DNA of 64,000 bases from Halioglobus sp. (GCA_029246385.1 JAQWNG010000028.1:62001-126000); one strand, 5' to 3'; positions 53,516-63,631 are shown, counted from the stretch's first letter. Notes: a model not told the origin generated them from the letters alone. Made by a program: numbers and translations.

Positions 53516-54565
53516 ATGCGTAGTCCCCGTGATTTTTTTCGTCCTCTGGCGCTCGGTGCGCCGCCTCCAATGCGAGACCTACCTGTTCGGCCCTCGCGCA
53601 TGATTCATTTTTTTGATCCCAGCAATCCCCGAATGGTGGAAAAGGCCCCAAGCATTGCAAAAAAAGTTGATATTCTCCTAGGCAATCTTGAGGACGCTAT
53701 CGCCACCGAAAATAAAGAATCTGCCCGTGATGGCTTTATCAGCATAGCGCGTGACAATAACTTTGGGGATACTCAGCTGTGGACGCGTATTAATAGCCTC
53801 GATAGCCCTTGGTTCCTCGACGATATCACCCGCATCGTGACCGAGGTGGGTGACAAAGTCGACGTTATCATGCTGCCAAAAATCCAGGGAGCTTGGGATA
53901 TCCACTTCGCCGATCAATTGCTTGCACAGCTCGAAGCGAGGGCTGGACTGCAAAAACCTATCCAACTTCACTGTTTGCTAGAAACCGCCCTCGGTGTAGC
54001 GAACGTTGAAGAAATCGCCAATGCCAGCCCACGAATTCAGGGTATGAGCCTAGGACCTGCCGACCTAGCTGCGTCGCGGCGCATGAAAACAACTCGAATA
54101 GGCGGGGGTCACCCCGGCTATCTCGTGCGTGATGATCCCGATCCGGAAAATGCACAAGCGGCTCGCCTTACTCATCAGCAAGATCTATGGCATTATACTC
54201 TGGGCCGCATGGTGGATGCTTGCGTCAGCGTGGGGGCCCTTCCTTTTTACGGTCCTTTCGGTGCGATCGACGACCCACTGGCCTGTGAGGACCAATTCCG
54301 CAACGCCTTTCTAATGGGGTGCGTTGGAGCTTGGTCTCTGCACCCCAGCCAGATAGAAATCGCAAGGAATGTATTCAGCCCACCTGCTAATGAGGTGGCC
54401 TGGGCCAAACGCGTACTGGAAGCATTACCCGATGGCAGTGGCGCAGTGATGGTAGACGGCAAGATGCAAGACGACGCTTCCTGGAAGCAGTGCAAAGTGA
54501 TGGTCGATCTAGCACGTTTGATTGCAGACAAGGATCCGGATCTGAAGAAGTCGTACGGCTTCTAA
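53516..54565 (+). CDS. mcl1: L-malyl-CoA/beta-methylmalyl-CoA lyase
   Basis: This 349-aa HpcH/HpaI-type lyase has metal ligands Glu156 ([10 protein letters not shown]) and Asp183 ([11 protein letters not shown]), plus [18 protein letters not shown] and [18 protein letters not shown]. It closely recalls the Chloroflexus aurantiacus malyl-CoA lyase from the N-terminal [20 protein letters not shown] onward. It cleaves beta-methylmalyl-CoA to glyoxylate plus propionyl-CoA, and can condense glyoxylate with acetyl-CoA. ATG 53516 follows a GGAG; an upstream TTG is less likely. It is last in the operon. Confidence 0.9.
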   Translation: MRSPRDFFRPLALGAPPPMRDLPVRPSRMIHFFDPSNPRMVEKAPSIAKKVDILLGNLEDAIATENKESARDGFISIARDNNFGDTQLWTRINSLDSPWFLDDITRIVTEVGDKVDVIMLPKIQGAWDIHFADQLLAQLEARAGLQKPIQLHCLLETALGVANVEEIANASPRIQGMSLGPADLAASRRMKTTRIGGGHPGYLVRDDPDPENAQAARLTHQQDLWHYTLGRMVDACVSVGALPFYGPFGAIDDPLACEDQFRNAFLMGCVGAWSLHPSQIEIARNVFSPPANEVAWAKRVLEALPDGSGAVMVDGKMQDDASWKQCKVMVDLARLIADKDPDLKKSYGF

Positions 54566-54664
54566 CTACTTGAAGCGATATGCACAAAAAGCGTGCGGAC
54601 TACGCTACACATGTCGTTTTATTAGCGAGAAAAGCAGGCTTATTGTATCGGGTATTAGTTACCG

Positions 54665-55624
54665 CTAGAACTGCTCCGTTAGTTGCCGTACAGCAGCAAA
54701 CGCTGTGATTTCTTGGCGCTGCACTGCCTCTTCAAGCGCCGGGAGCAGCGCCTTTACCTTTGCGCTGCGAGACAGCTTCAGTAACAACATTTCATTAAGT
54801 AGCTGATGCATCCAGTCTAAGTTTTGTTGAATCCGCTTGCTGGAAAACGCCTCAAGCTCCAAAGACTTGAAATAGTACTCCAGAATCATGTCCCACACGG
54901 TATCGATGTTGACTCGTGTCAATGCGGAGCATGTGAGCGCTCTGGGCGTCCAGAAACTGTTATGATGTAGCAGACTCATCGCGCTTTCGTATTGACGCTG
55001 CGTTATGGTTGCCAAAGTTTCACTGGGGCCGTCTGCTTTATTGATCACAAGCGCGTCTGCCAGCTCCATAATGCCTTTCTTGATCCCTTGCAACTCATCA
55101 CCGCCACCGGGTAGCATTAGCACCATAAAGAAGTCTACCATTGCTGACACCTGATACTCTGACTGCCCTACGCCAACGGTCTCGACTAGAACAACATCGT
55201 AGCCAGCCGCTTCACACAACAGCATAGTTTCCCGCGTTTTTTGTGCAACGCCGCCCAGTGTACCGGACGCAGGTGTGGGCCGAATGAAGGCTTCCTTCTT
55301 CCTCGATAAGTCTTCCATGCGAGTCTTGTCTCCGAGGATAGATCCTCCCGCAATAGGTGAACTTGGATCAACTGCGAGCACGGCAACGCGCTTCCCCTGC
55401 CTTATCAAATACAGACCAAAGGCTTCAATAAAAGTGGATTTTCCCACGCCAGGGACACCGCTAATCCCGATACGAATACTCTTGCCACTGTGTGGCAGCA
55501 CTTGTTCCAGAATGGCTTGAGCCTGCTCCCGATGCGAGTCTAGCGAGCTCTCTACCAAGGTTATCGCCTTAGCCAAACCACGGCGGTCACCGCGCAGGAG
55601 GTCTTGTAGATTAAATTTCGTCAT
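54665..55624 (-). CDS. meaB: MeaB-type methylmalonyl-CoA mutase-associated GTPase (classical)
   Basis: This 319-aa G3E GTPase has Walker A GISGVPGVGKSTFIEAFG, SSPIAGGSILGDKTRMEDLS, VLVETVGVGQSEYQV and ALVINKADGPSE. The C-terminal helical dimerisation part is present. It matches classical MeaB/MMAA more closely than the paralogue at 52499. It is downstream of the methylmalonyl-CoA mutase gene on the same strand but separated by about 830 bases holding a decayed gene, so it may have its own promoter. Confidence 0.92.
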   Translation of the reverse strand: MTKFNLQDLLRGDRRGLAKAITLVESSLDSHREQAQAILEQVLPHSGKSIRIGISGVPGVGKSTFIEAFGLYLIRQGKRVAVLAVDPSSPIAGGSILGDKTRMEDLSRKKEAFIRPTPASGTLGGVAQKTRETMLLCEAAGYDVVLVETVGVGQSEYQVSAMVDFFMVLMLPGGGDELQGIKKGIMELADALVINKADGPSETLATITQRQYESAMSLLHHNSFWTPRALTCSALTRVNIDTVWDMILEYYFKSLELEAFSSKRIQQNLDWMHQLLNEMLLLKLSRSAKVKALLPALEEAVQRQEITAFAAVRQLTEQF

Positions 55625-55944
55625 CAGTTCTATGGCTACATTCTTGTTGTCGTGTCAGTGCCCTGTTGCCGCCAGTATAGCGGCAATTAGTCTTATTCCC
55701 TTCATATTTATCACAGCGCAACGCGAAAAATTCTTGGCTATCCAGCGGCGCTTAACTGGATATCAAATAAACGTGGGGCCTCAGATCAACCTCCCTCACC
55801 GTTTTTTAGGTTGATCGCACAAGCGAGCAGTATAACCTTACAAATCTCTGGCTCAGATGAACCTAATGATATGTCCGTCTGCGCTCCCAGTCGTTACTTA
55901 ATTTGGATAAGTGAACAATCATAAATCATGCTTGATACTAGCAG

Positions 55945-56273
55945 TAGCGCGTCTTTGCGCTTAAGCGAAGCTGGAGTGAAGGTGAGGAATTCAGCCAGGG
56001 CAAGGCTACGGGACGGCTGCGGGACGAGATTTTTCATAATCTTTCGTCTATCACCTCAGAAAATCCAGACTTGCCCGACGATAGTATGGATATGGTTTTC
56101 TTGCTGGCTGTTCTTGAGCATGCCCGAAGGCCTCAGACTTCCTCGATGCGTTTAGTGCCGCAGGCTTTGAAATAAGAAGTGCCGATTTCATCGACGCTCC
56201 GGTGCCCTTAGACATTGAAAGGGACTGCGACACAGCGAAGATAATTATTGAGTCTGAAGCCTCAGTCTCGTGA
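55945..56273 (+). pseudogene. Decayed class I SAM-dependent methyltransferase gene
   Basis: Two reading frames carry coherent protein sequence. One, from about 55948 to 56130, gives a stretch ending PDDSMDMVFLLAVLEHA, which matches the motif II/III region of class I methyltransferases. The next, shifted frame (about 56133-56273, stop TGA 56271) gives DFLDAFSAAGFEIRSADFID and a normal-looking end. The roughly 60-70 residues expected between them are missing and the frame changes, and the first frame is closed upstream by stops. It is therefore a fragment with a deletion and frameshift. The remaining 55625-55944 has no recognisable gene. Confidence 0.5.
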
Positions 56274-56451
56274 CTGTAAGATTGTTGCACCTGGGTCACT
56301 GAGGAACACCGGCTATGTTTGTGTCGTCATTTTCTGAAAGATCACTGCATGACCTGTCCGTGCTATCTATGACGCTATTGCTGCGTAAACCGCAGTAATT
56401 TTAGCGCTGGACTCTGCCCACGTTAGCGAATATTCGCGGCTACGAGCAGCT

Positions 56452-58608
56452 TCAACCTTGCGCATTCTTTACGGCCTCAAGAACCTCGCGGGCACACTGG
56501 GGTATCGGAGTTCCCGGCCCAAAAATACACTTTACACCGGAATTGTAAAGAAAGTCATAATCCTGTTTGGGAATAACGCCACCGGCAATAACCACAATCT
56601 CACTAGCGCCCTGCTTTCTAAGTTCCTCTACCAACAATGGCACCAGCGTCTTATGACCTGCCGCAAGAGAAGAGGCGCCAACAACGTGTACGTCGTTTTC
56701 AATCGCCTGACGTGCCACTTCCTCGGGTGTTGAGAACATCGGCGACAAATCGATGTCGAATCCAACATCTGCAAAGGCTGTTGCAACGACCTTCGCACCG
56801 CGATCGTGGCCATCTTGACCCATTTTACATACCAACATACGCGGTCGACGGCCGTAGTGCTCAACGAAAGCATCGATATCTTTGCTGATACCTTGCCAAT
56901 TTTCATCTTGCTTAAACGCTGCACCATAGACTCCTGACACGGTCTGAGAGTTTGCCTTAAAGCGACCGAATTCACGTTCCATAGCGAAAGAGATCTCTCC
57001 TACCGTGGCTCGCCTTCGAGTGGCCTCGATAGCTAGCGCCAAAAGATTGCCTTGTCCACTGACCGCGCATTGATAAATCTCCTCTAGTATAGCCTCAACC
57101 GCACTATCATCACGACTGTTGCGAATTATGTCCAATCGAGCCAGTTGAGAATCACGGACGGCGTCGTTGTCAATGTCGAGGATCTCAATGTCGTCTTGTT
57201 CATCAAGTTTATACTTGTTGACTCCAACGATAACATCTTCACCGCGGTCAATGCGCGCCTGCTTTTTGGCGGCAGCTTCTTCAATGCGCATTTTGGGCAT
57301 ACCTGTTTCAATGGCCTTGGCCATACCGCCTGCAGCCTCAACTTCCTCGATCAGTTCCCATGCCTTGTCCGCAATATCTTGCGTCAGGCTTTCCATCATG
57401 TAGGAGCCACCCCAAGGGTCGATCACATTGGTTATGCCGGTTTCTTCCTGAATAATCAGCTGCGTGTTTCGGGCAATGCGAGAGGAGAAATCAGTAGGTA
57501 AAGCGATCGCCTCATCCAGCGCGTTCGTGTGCAATGATTGTGTTCCACCGAACACAGCCGCCATCGCCTCAATCGTCGTGCGCACGACATTGTTATAAGG
57601 ATCTTGTTCCGTAAGAGACCAACCCGACGTTTGGCTATGAGTGCGCAGCATAGAACTTTTAGGATTCTCAGGGTTGAACTCAGAAACAATTCGCGTCCAG
57701 AGTAGGCGTGCTGCACGCATTTTAGCAATCTCCATATAGAAATTCATGCCGATGCCCCAGAAAAAAGAAAGCCGCGGCGCGAATTGATCGATGCCGAGTC
57801 CTGCTGCGATCGCTGTGCGGATGTACTCTTTACCGTCTGCAAGTGTGTAAGCGAGTTCTAATGCAGCGTTCGCGCCCGCCTCTTGGATATGGTACCCAGA
57901 GATAGAAATAGTGTTAAAACGCGGCATATTGGTCGAGCAGAAAGCAATGATATCGCCGATGATTTTCATGCTGGGCACCGGCGGATAAATATATGTATTA
58001 CGCACCATAAACTCTTTAAGAATATCGTTTTGTATAGTGCCTGCCAACTCCGCCTGCTCTACACCCTGCTCCTCTGCAGCTACGATATAACCCGCGAGAA
58101 TTGGCAGTACAGCACCATTCATAGTCATAGACACCGAGACATTGTTCAATGGAATGCCGTCGAACAGAACTTTCATATCTTCAACAGAGTCGATGGCCAC
58201 ACCGGCCTTACCAACATCCCCTGCAACACGGGGATGATCGGAGTCATAGCCTCTATGCGTAGCGAGGTCAAAGGCAACCGAAATACCTTGGCCGCCAGCG
58301 GCTAATGCTTTGCGATAGAAGGCGTTGGACGCCTCAGCGGTCGAGAAGCCTGCATATTGCCGAATGGTCCATGGCCTGCCGGCATACATCGTCGCCTGCG
58401 GGCCGCGCAAATACGGTGACATGCCCGGCATCGTATCGATATACTCAAGTGCCTCCATGTCAGCTGCTGTGTAAAGCGGCTTAACAGCGATATCTTCTGC
58501 CGTGTGCCAAGTCAGGTCTTCAGGAGTCTTACCTTTTGATTGCTTGGTCGCAAGCACATTCCAATTTTCAGGTGTGGAGTCAGCTTTATTGTAAATGTCT
58601 TCACTCAT
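56452..58608 (-). CDS. scpA: Methylmalonyl-CoA mutase, single-chain
   Basis: This 718-aa protein has the mutase barrel ([54 protein letters not shown]). The C-terminal B12 domain has Asp599-Gly-His601-Asp-Arg-Gly604, [12 protein letters not shown] and VVIAGGVIP. It converts (R)-methylmalonyl-CoA to succinyl-CoA, finishing propionyl-CoA assimilation. It follows the epimerase gene by ten bases in the order carboxyltransferase, biotin carboxylase, epimerase, mutase. A 12-base palindrome GCGAATATTCGC lies at 56426-56437, just past its stop. Confidence 0.95.
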   Translation of the reverse strand: MSEDIYNKADSTPENWNVLATKQSKGKTPEDLTWHTAEDIAVKPLYTAADMEALEYIDTMPGMSPYLRGPQATMYAGRPWTIRQYAGFSTAEASNAFYRKALAAGGQGISVAFDLATHRGYDSDHPRVAGDVGKAGVAIDSVEDMKVLFDGIPLNNVSVSMTMNGAVLPILAGYIVAAEEQGVEQAELAGTIQNDILKEFMVRNTYIYPPVPSMKIIGDIIAFCSTNMPRFNTISISGYHIQEAGANAALELAYTLADGKEYIRTAIAAGLGIDQFAPRLSFFWGIGMNFYMEIAKMRAARLLWTRIVSEFNPENPKSSMLRTHSQTSGWSLTEQDPYNNVVRTTIEAMAAVFGGTQSLHTNALDEAIALPTDFSSRIARNTQLIIQEETGITNVIDPWGGSYMMESLTQDIADKAWELIEEVEAAGGMAKAIETGMPKMRIEEAAAKKQARIDRGEDVIVGVNKYKLDEQDDIEILDIDNDAVRDSQLARLDIIRNSRDDSAVEAILEEIYQCAVSGQGNLLALAIEATRRRATVGEISFAMEREFGRFKANSQTVSGVYGAAFKQDENWQGISKDIDAFVEHYGRRPRMLVCKMGQDGHDRGAKVVATAFADVGFDIDLSPMFSTPEEVARQAIENDVHVVGASSLAAGHKTLVPLLVEELRKQGASEIVVIAGGVIPKQDYDFLYNSGVKCIFGPGTPIPQCAREVLEAVKNAQG

Positions 58609-58618
58609 ATGCTACGCC

Positions 58619-59029
58619 TCAATGCCCCTCGGCCGGTTGACTAATTTCGATCAGTACTCCGTCACAGCTCTTGGGATGTAGAAAAATAACCCTGGCGCCA
58701 TGCGCTCCAGGCGTCGGCGCATCCCCGAGAAACTGATAGCCCTTCTCGCGCAGTCTCGCCACGTCTGTATCGATATCGTCAGAGCGAAAACACAGATGGT
58801 GCAAACCACCGCCCTTTTTCTCCAAATACGTCTTTACCGGACCCTCGTCATTAAGGGGGTGCACCAACTCGATACTTGTGGGAGGCAAAGGCAAAAAAGC
58901 GGCGGTCGTTTTCGCTTCCAACACGTCTTCTTGGCCGCCCAGTGGGAGGCCAAAATCGCTAACAAAACGTTGTATGGCTTTTTCCAGATCAGGTACGGCA
59001 ATGGCGATATGATCTAAGGCTGTAATCAT
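58619..59029 (-). CDS. mce: Methylmalonyl-CoA (ethylmalonyl-CoA) epimerase
   Basis: This 136-aa vicinal-oxygen-chelate protein begins ALDHIAIAVPDLEKAI with the first metal His at residue 7. It has KKGGGLHHLCFRSDDID for the second His region and a C-terminal GVLIEISQ with the metal Glu. It interconverts (S)- and (R)-methylmalonyl-CoA. In organisms with the ethylmalonyl-CoA pathway the same enzyme also epimerises ethylmalonyl-CoA, so it could link both blocks here. It lies 13 bases after the biotin carboxylase gene. Confidence 0.93.
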   Translation of the reverse strand: MITALDHIAIAVPDLEKAIQRFVSDFGLPLGGQEDVLEAKTTAAFLPLPPTSIELVHPLNDEGPVKTYLEKKGGGLHHLCFRSDDIDTDVARLREKGYQFLGDAPTPGAHGARVIFLHPKSCDGVLIEISQPAEGH

Positions 59030-59042
59030 CTGTGATTCTCCT

Positions 59043-61859
59043 TTAAAGGTGTTGCAGGAAATTATTGGTCACGGCCATACGCTTTTCCGCGACATCCTCG
59101 GCAGATACTTGGACGGCAATTTCGTCGGGAATAATCTTAAAAATGGGCTGTCCCTTGCTAATTATACTGCCATCAGTTTCAACGAGCACTTTTGCAATAG
59201 TGCCAGAAAATGGCGCATAGACCTTATTAAACATCTTCATGACTTCGACAATAAACAAGGGGTCTCCAGCACTGAAGTGATCGCCCTCGCTGATATATAC
59301 GTCATGTGCCGGCGTTTCACGCGAGTAAAACATTCCACCACTTTCTGAAAGGATTTCATCTGAACTAGCCACTGGCGGCGGGACTAGTACTTTTGCCATT
59401 CTCGTCTGCAGTGTTTCCTCGGCGAGCCGCTCCGGAATATGGATACTAAGGTCAAGGTTGACCGTAAGATCATAAAAACGCGTTGCCTCTGCGATACTAG
59501 GCAGCAAGGCAATAATATCGGTGCCAGCCTGAAATCCCTCATGGGAGCCTCGCACGCTGTGCCAGAGGTCAGCTTCTAGGCCATTGGGCGGCTCATTACT
59601 GTCGAGAATTGAGCATAGTTCCAACCAATCTTCAGAGCCGATACGTGCGGCGAGTTCAGCATAAAATGCCAGCGCGTTCTGCAAAATTATATTGTCATGA
59701 TCCCATATCATTACCGCGGCGGGAGGGCTGTCCCCACAGACATAGTCCATATTAAGAAAATGATAAGTTTCGCTGAGCAATTCGAGAGGGTTTTCGTTCC
59801 AACAGATTCTGCCCTCAATCACCGAATAACAATCCCGGTTGATGCTGAGCCAGCCACTGAGCATGTGAGGCTCTTGAAGCAGCTCCTTCAACGGTCGCAG
59901 CAGCAATGACTCTTTGCGCTGCAGCGCCTCCGCAGCAGCAGTGCGAGCGTCCCCTTCAACGCCCTCTAGGGCTGCGCGGCAAATATGCCTGTACGCATAA
60001 TCTATATCTAGATCATTAGCGCGCTCTTTAAGCTCGCCGACCGCAGTCAAATAAGGCACGATGAAGCGCGTCGTTGGTCGGGCGTTTATATTCTGACCGA
60101 TAAACCAATTCACTAAGCCGTAATGAAATTCAAGATTAGTAGCCAGGTCCCTACCCCGCATCCGAGTCTGACGAATTGTTTCTGCCATTCTTTCGTATGT
60201 CTCAAGTCGGGTGTCCCCCACCGTCAGCAACAGGGCGATATTTGAATCATAAGCACCTGCAAGCGTGTACTTCATGAACACATCCGTATCTGGATTATGC
60301 AAGCTAATGCCCTGATCATCACGAATCTCACCCTCAATGGCGTCGCTCCAGGATTCAATGACGCCGCCAGCGTGAGGCTGCAAAGACTGATTAGTTGCAT
60401 TGAGCCTTGCCTCAACACTGTCATTCATTCTTGTGATGCGCTCAGGCCTAGGCAGCTTTTTCGCGTGGGCCGCGATTAAAACCATAGCTTCGACTAGCGA
60501 CTCGACAACAAAATAGTCCTCTGCATCATCCGGATTGCTGAATTTGAGCGAATAACACAATTCCGTCACGCGATGCTCAACTTGAATTCGAGTATTCATT
60601 TCCATAAAAAAATGTCTGTCGCGGTCTACTATGCATTCAAAGGTTGACACAGAGTCAAGCCCGACAGCCTCTCCGAACACTTCCGCCTCTTTCTCCATTG
60701 CTGTCAACGTTGCTAGGTCCTGCTTCAATACTTGCGTCTCTTGCGCATGACCGCTGACCTGTGACTGTTCAATGGCCCGTTTTAATGACTCAACGGTAAC
60801 CGAGACTTCGAGTAGTTTCTGCTCATGCATCTGTAATGAGCAATCACGACCACCCATGGACATACACCACTGGCCATTACCGATCACCTGTATTTCTTGG
60901 TGGCGTGTGGTCTCAATGTTTAACTCAACTAACACATTTTTGTTGTCACCAACCCCGGTAGTCTTAACCTCATTAAGAATCTCTCTGACCAACTCTGCGG
61001 TGCGAGCGGATTCACCGACACCGAGAATGCGCTGCCCCTTACCGCCGCCACCACCGATTGCCTTCAATCGCACACGGTTGCTTGGATAATCGGCCGTCAT
61101 TTTCACAACAGCCTCTGTAAGGGTTGCGCACAGCTCATCGACCGTATAGAGGTCAATGCCGCTTTTATACGAGGCGCCAAGCACAAGATCGGCCTTATCC
61201 TCCAAGCTGACTGAAGTATCGGACAGGATGGCGGCGTCGACCGCGAGCTTGTGTTCCGCGACAAGAGTTTGCAAGGCATTCACGTCGGCATGTTTTTTGA
61301 GAAGCGTCAAAGCAGTGCCATTATCGATGCCCGGCGTAACGGACACTCCGCATTTCAGCGCAGTTCGTTTGGCCTCATCTTTAAGCCCAGCGTCGTGCAC
61401 CGTCCGCGAGCAGGGACCGATGAACGTCAGCCCCGCGGCTTCCATGGCTGCCACCATTGCTTCGTCTTCGGCCATAAAGCCATAACCTGCAAAGATAGCG
61501 TTGTAGTTATTGTCGCGAGCAATATTGATGATCTGCTTAATGCGCTGCTCTCTTTCCTCTTTGTCGACACCACTATAATCAGGCACGCGATGAATTCGGT
61601 CCGGATGAGTCAGCGAGCGCAACTCAGGCGCAATAGCATTCCGATAGACAATAGAGTCCTTCTCTGACAACAATATGCCGAAATGTGTTATGCCCATTTC
61701 AGCAAAAACATCCATCGCTTCTTTGCGAATAGGGCCGCGGCAAATAATAAGAGGTTGGAGATCAGTGCAGCTAAATTGTTTCGCCCATGCAGAGGGCATA
61801 TCCCCCAACCTGCGATCACGGTGGATTAGCGGGTTACTTAGGTAAAATTCGTTAGACAC
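59043..61859 (-). CDS. Long acyl-CoA carboxylase alpha subunit (biotin carboxylase plus biotinyl domain)
   Basis: This 938-aa protein has a biotin-carboxylase N-terminal fold (LIICRGPIRKEAMDVFAEMG), ATP-grasp loop LKAIGGGGGKGQRILG and catalytic EMNTRIQVEHRVTELC. A long middle region of about 350 residues follows. The biotinyl domain has Lys875 in EVMKMFNKV, then about 63 further residues. Ordinary PccA is about 660-670 aa and has AM(K)M near the end, so this is a divergent long form with inserts. With the carboxyltransferase upstream it likely carboxylates propionyl-CoA. Acetyl- or butyryl-CoA are possible alternatives. Confidence 0.85.
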   Translation of the reverse strand: MSNEFYLSNPLIHRDRRLGDMPSAWAKQFSCTDLQPLIICRGPIRKEAMDVFAEMGITHFGILLSEKDSIVYRNAIAPELRSLTHPDRIHRVPDYSGVDKEEREQRIKQIINIARDNNYNAIFAGYGFMAEDEAMVAAMEAAGLTFIGPCSRTVHDAGLKDEAKRTALKCGVSVTPGIDNGTALTLLKKHADVNALQTLVAEHKLAVDAAILSDTSVSLEDKADLVLGASYKSGIDLYTVDELCATLTEAVVKMTADYPSNRVRLKAIGGGGGKGQRILGVGESARTAELVREILNEVKTTGVGDNKNVLVELNIETTRHQEIQVIGNGQWCMSMGGRDCSLQMHEQKLLEVSVTVESLKRAIEQSQVSGHAQETQVLKQDLATLTAMEKEAEVFGEAVGLDSVSTFECIVDRDRHFFMEMNTRIQVEHRVTELCYSLKFSNPDDAEDYFVVESLVEAMVLIAAHAKKLPRPERITRMNDSVEARLNATNQSLQPHAGGVIESWSDAIEGEIRDDQGISLHNPDTDVFMKYTLAGAYDSNIALLLTVGDTRLETYERMAETIRQTRMRGRDLATNLEFHYGLVNWFIGQNINARPTTRFIVPYLTAVGELKERANDLDIDYAYRHICRAALEGVEGDARTAAAEALQRKESLLLRPLKELLQEPHMLSGWLSINRDCYSVIEGRICWNENPLELLSETYHFLNMDYVCGDSPPAAVMIWDHDNIILQNALAFYAELAARIGSEDWLELCSILDSNEPPNGLEADLWHSVRGSHEGFQAGTDIIALLPSIAEATRFYDLTVNLDLSIHIPERLAEETLQTRMAKVLVPPPVASSDEILSESGGMFYSRETPAHDVYISEGDHFSAGDPLFIVEVMKMFNKVYAPFSGTIAKVLVETDGSIISKGQPIFKIIPDEIAVQVSAEDVAEKRMAVTNNFLQHL

Positions 61860-61897
61860 GCCGATTTCCTTCTAAAGTAGTATTGCCGTGAACCGGC

Positions 61898-63631
61898 TTA
61901 GTGAAATTCGCGCTGCACATCCTGCAGCGGCTGCGCCTGATAGCGACGTAGATAAAACGCCATGTTCTCGGCCAATACTTGCCGCAAATCTGATGGCATC
62001 ACAATTTGGGAGATCGACCCGAGGCTCAAAGCCTCGTTCGGATTCATCAACTCTCTGGTATAACGTTCCGCTAACTGCGCTTCTTCAGATTTGACCCAGT
62101 CATCGACCAACTGCTGCGCCGCTTGCTTGGCCTGCTCTTCAGACAGGCCGGCTTTGATTTGAGCTTGGGTTTCCTTATCTATTTTACCTGAGATTGACCC
62201 ACGCATTTTTCGCAGTTCATCTTTATAGACATACTCCACACCTGCCGGACCCATCACCGCCACGCGCGTAGTTGGCAGGGCTATGACAAAATCAGCACCT
62301 ACAGGGAAACTATTAAATGCGGCATAGGCGCCGCCAAAGGCATTGCGCACCAGTACCAAAAATCGCGGTGTGCGCAAGTCGACAATGGCATCAAGAAGAG
62401 CCCGACCGGCTTGGATTATGCCGCCACTTTCCTGATCTTTGCCGGGCAAAAAGCCAGTGGTGTCTTCAAGAAAAATAACCGGAATATTGTAAAGATTGCA
62501 AAAACGAATAAAACGCGCATTCTTGTACGCTGCGTCAATATCGATTTGTCCAGATGAAACTGCAGAGTTGTTCGCGACAAAACCGATGACATTCCCGCCC
62601 ATGCGTCCCAATGCAGTAACAGTGTTTCGTGCCCGGTCTGGCTGAACCTCAAGGAAGTCTCCGTGATCACACAGTTGTTGAATTAAAATTGTAATATCGA
62701 TGGGCGTGTTAAAGCCAGTGGGAGAGTTGAAGGCTTTCTTCAACAAAATCTCAATATCCCAGGTCTTACGATCGATCGGATCGGAGCTCGCCTGATGCGG
62801 CGCAAGCTCACCGTTGAAGCTAGGCAAGTAGTTCAACAAGGATCGTACTTTGCGCAGAGCTGCGACTTCGTCTTTGACCACAAAATCTGTAACGCCGGTT
62901 TTGCTGTGAACACCTGGGCCTCCCAATTCATCCGGCGTAACATCTTCACCCAACACCGATTTGACAACTCCAGGCCCCGTCAGACCGAAGAAGGTTTCGT
63001 TAGGTTGAATCAGAAAGCTTCCCTGACGTGGAAGGTATGAGCCACCGCCAGCGTTGAATCCAAACATGCACATGATACTGGGCACGATACCGCTGATGCG
63101 CCTTAGCGCAGCAAACGCCTCTGCATATCCATCGAGTCCGCCCACACCGGCCGGAATAAATGCGCCCGCACTGTCATTGATTCCAACAACAGGAATTCGC
63201 TGTTTTGCTGCCAGCTGGAATAAGCGCGCTAGTTTAGCGCCGTTGGTCGCGTCCATTGACCCTGCCCGGACAGTAAAATCATGGCCATAAAGCGCAACAT
63301 CGCGGCCATTAACTTTGATGATAGCGGTCACCAGTGACGCACCATCGAGATTGGGTCCCCAGTTTTGGTAAAGCACGATTGGCGGCTCGTCACTGAGATA
63401 GCGAATGCGCTCCCAGATCGTCATGCGATTCTTCTGGTGCTGGCGTTGTATATTCTTGACACCCGCGATCTGGCGCGGGCGCTGCTGCAGCTCCCAACCG
63501 GACTGAAGCGCGTCTTCGTAAGGTCCCGGTTCGGATGCCAACTGGCCAGGAACGCCGAAATTTTTCTCCTCACGCTTCGCAAATGGATTGTCCAGAGAGG
63601 CGGTCGGAGCGTTGCTATTTTTAGTTGTCAT
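61898..63631 (-). CDS. Acyl-CoA carboxylase beta subunit (carboxyltransferase)
   Basis: This 577-aa crotonase-fold carboxyltransferase has both halves. The N-half contains [20 protein letters not shown] and [17 protein letters not shown]. The C-half contains [41 protein letters not shown] and [21 protein letters not shown]. It transfers carboxylate from biotin to the acyl-CoA. Within the propionyl-CoA operon it is best read as the PccB partner of the long alpha subunit. [20 protein letters not shown] is typical of this family. It is the first gene of the operon. Confidence 0.87.
   Translation of the reverse strand: MTTKNSNAPTASLDNPFAKREEKNFGVPGQLASEPGPYEDALQSGWELQQRPRQIAGVKNIQRQHQKNRMTIWERIRYLSDEPPIVLYQNWGPNLDGASLVTAIIKVNGRDVALYGHDFTVRAGSMDATNGAKLARLFQLAAKQRIPVVGINDSAGAFIPAGVGGLDGYAEAFAALRRISGIVPSIMCMFGFNAGGGSYLPRQGSFLIQPNETFFGLTGPGVVKSVLGEDVTPDELGGPGVHSKTGVTDFVVKDEVAALRKVRSLLNYLPSFNGELAPHQASSDPIDRKTWDIEILLKKAFNSPTGFNTPIDITILIQQLCDHGDFLEVQPDRARNTVTALGRMGGNVIGFVANNSAVSSGQIDIDAAYKNARFIRFCNLYNIPVIFLEDTTGFLPGKDQESGGIIQAGRALLDAIVDLRTPRFLVLVRNAFGGAYAAFNSFPVGADFVIALPTTRVAVMGPAGVEYVYKDELRKMRGSISGKIDKETQAQIKAGLSEEQAKQAAQQLVDDWVKSEEAQLAERYTRELMNPNEALSLGSISQIVMPSDLRQVLAENMAFYLRRYQAQPLQDVQREFH

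Noticed and set aside
55928-56155. 75-codon plus-strand frame in the gap before methylmalonyl-CoA mutase
   Set aside because: It is out of frame with the methyltransferase-like remnant that better explains the sequence.
56426-56437. Palindrome GCGAATATTCGC after methylmalonyl-CoA mutase, considered as a terminator
   Set aside because: No loop and no T run; possibly a protein site but unsupported.
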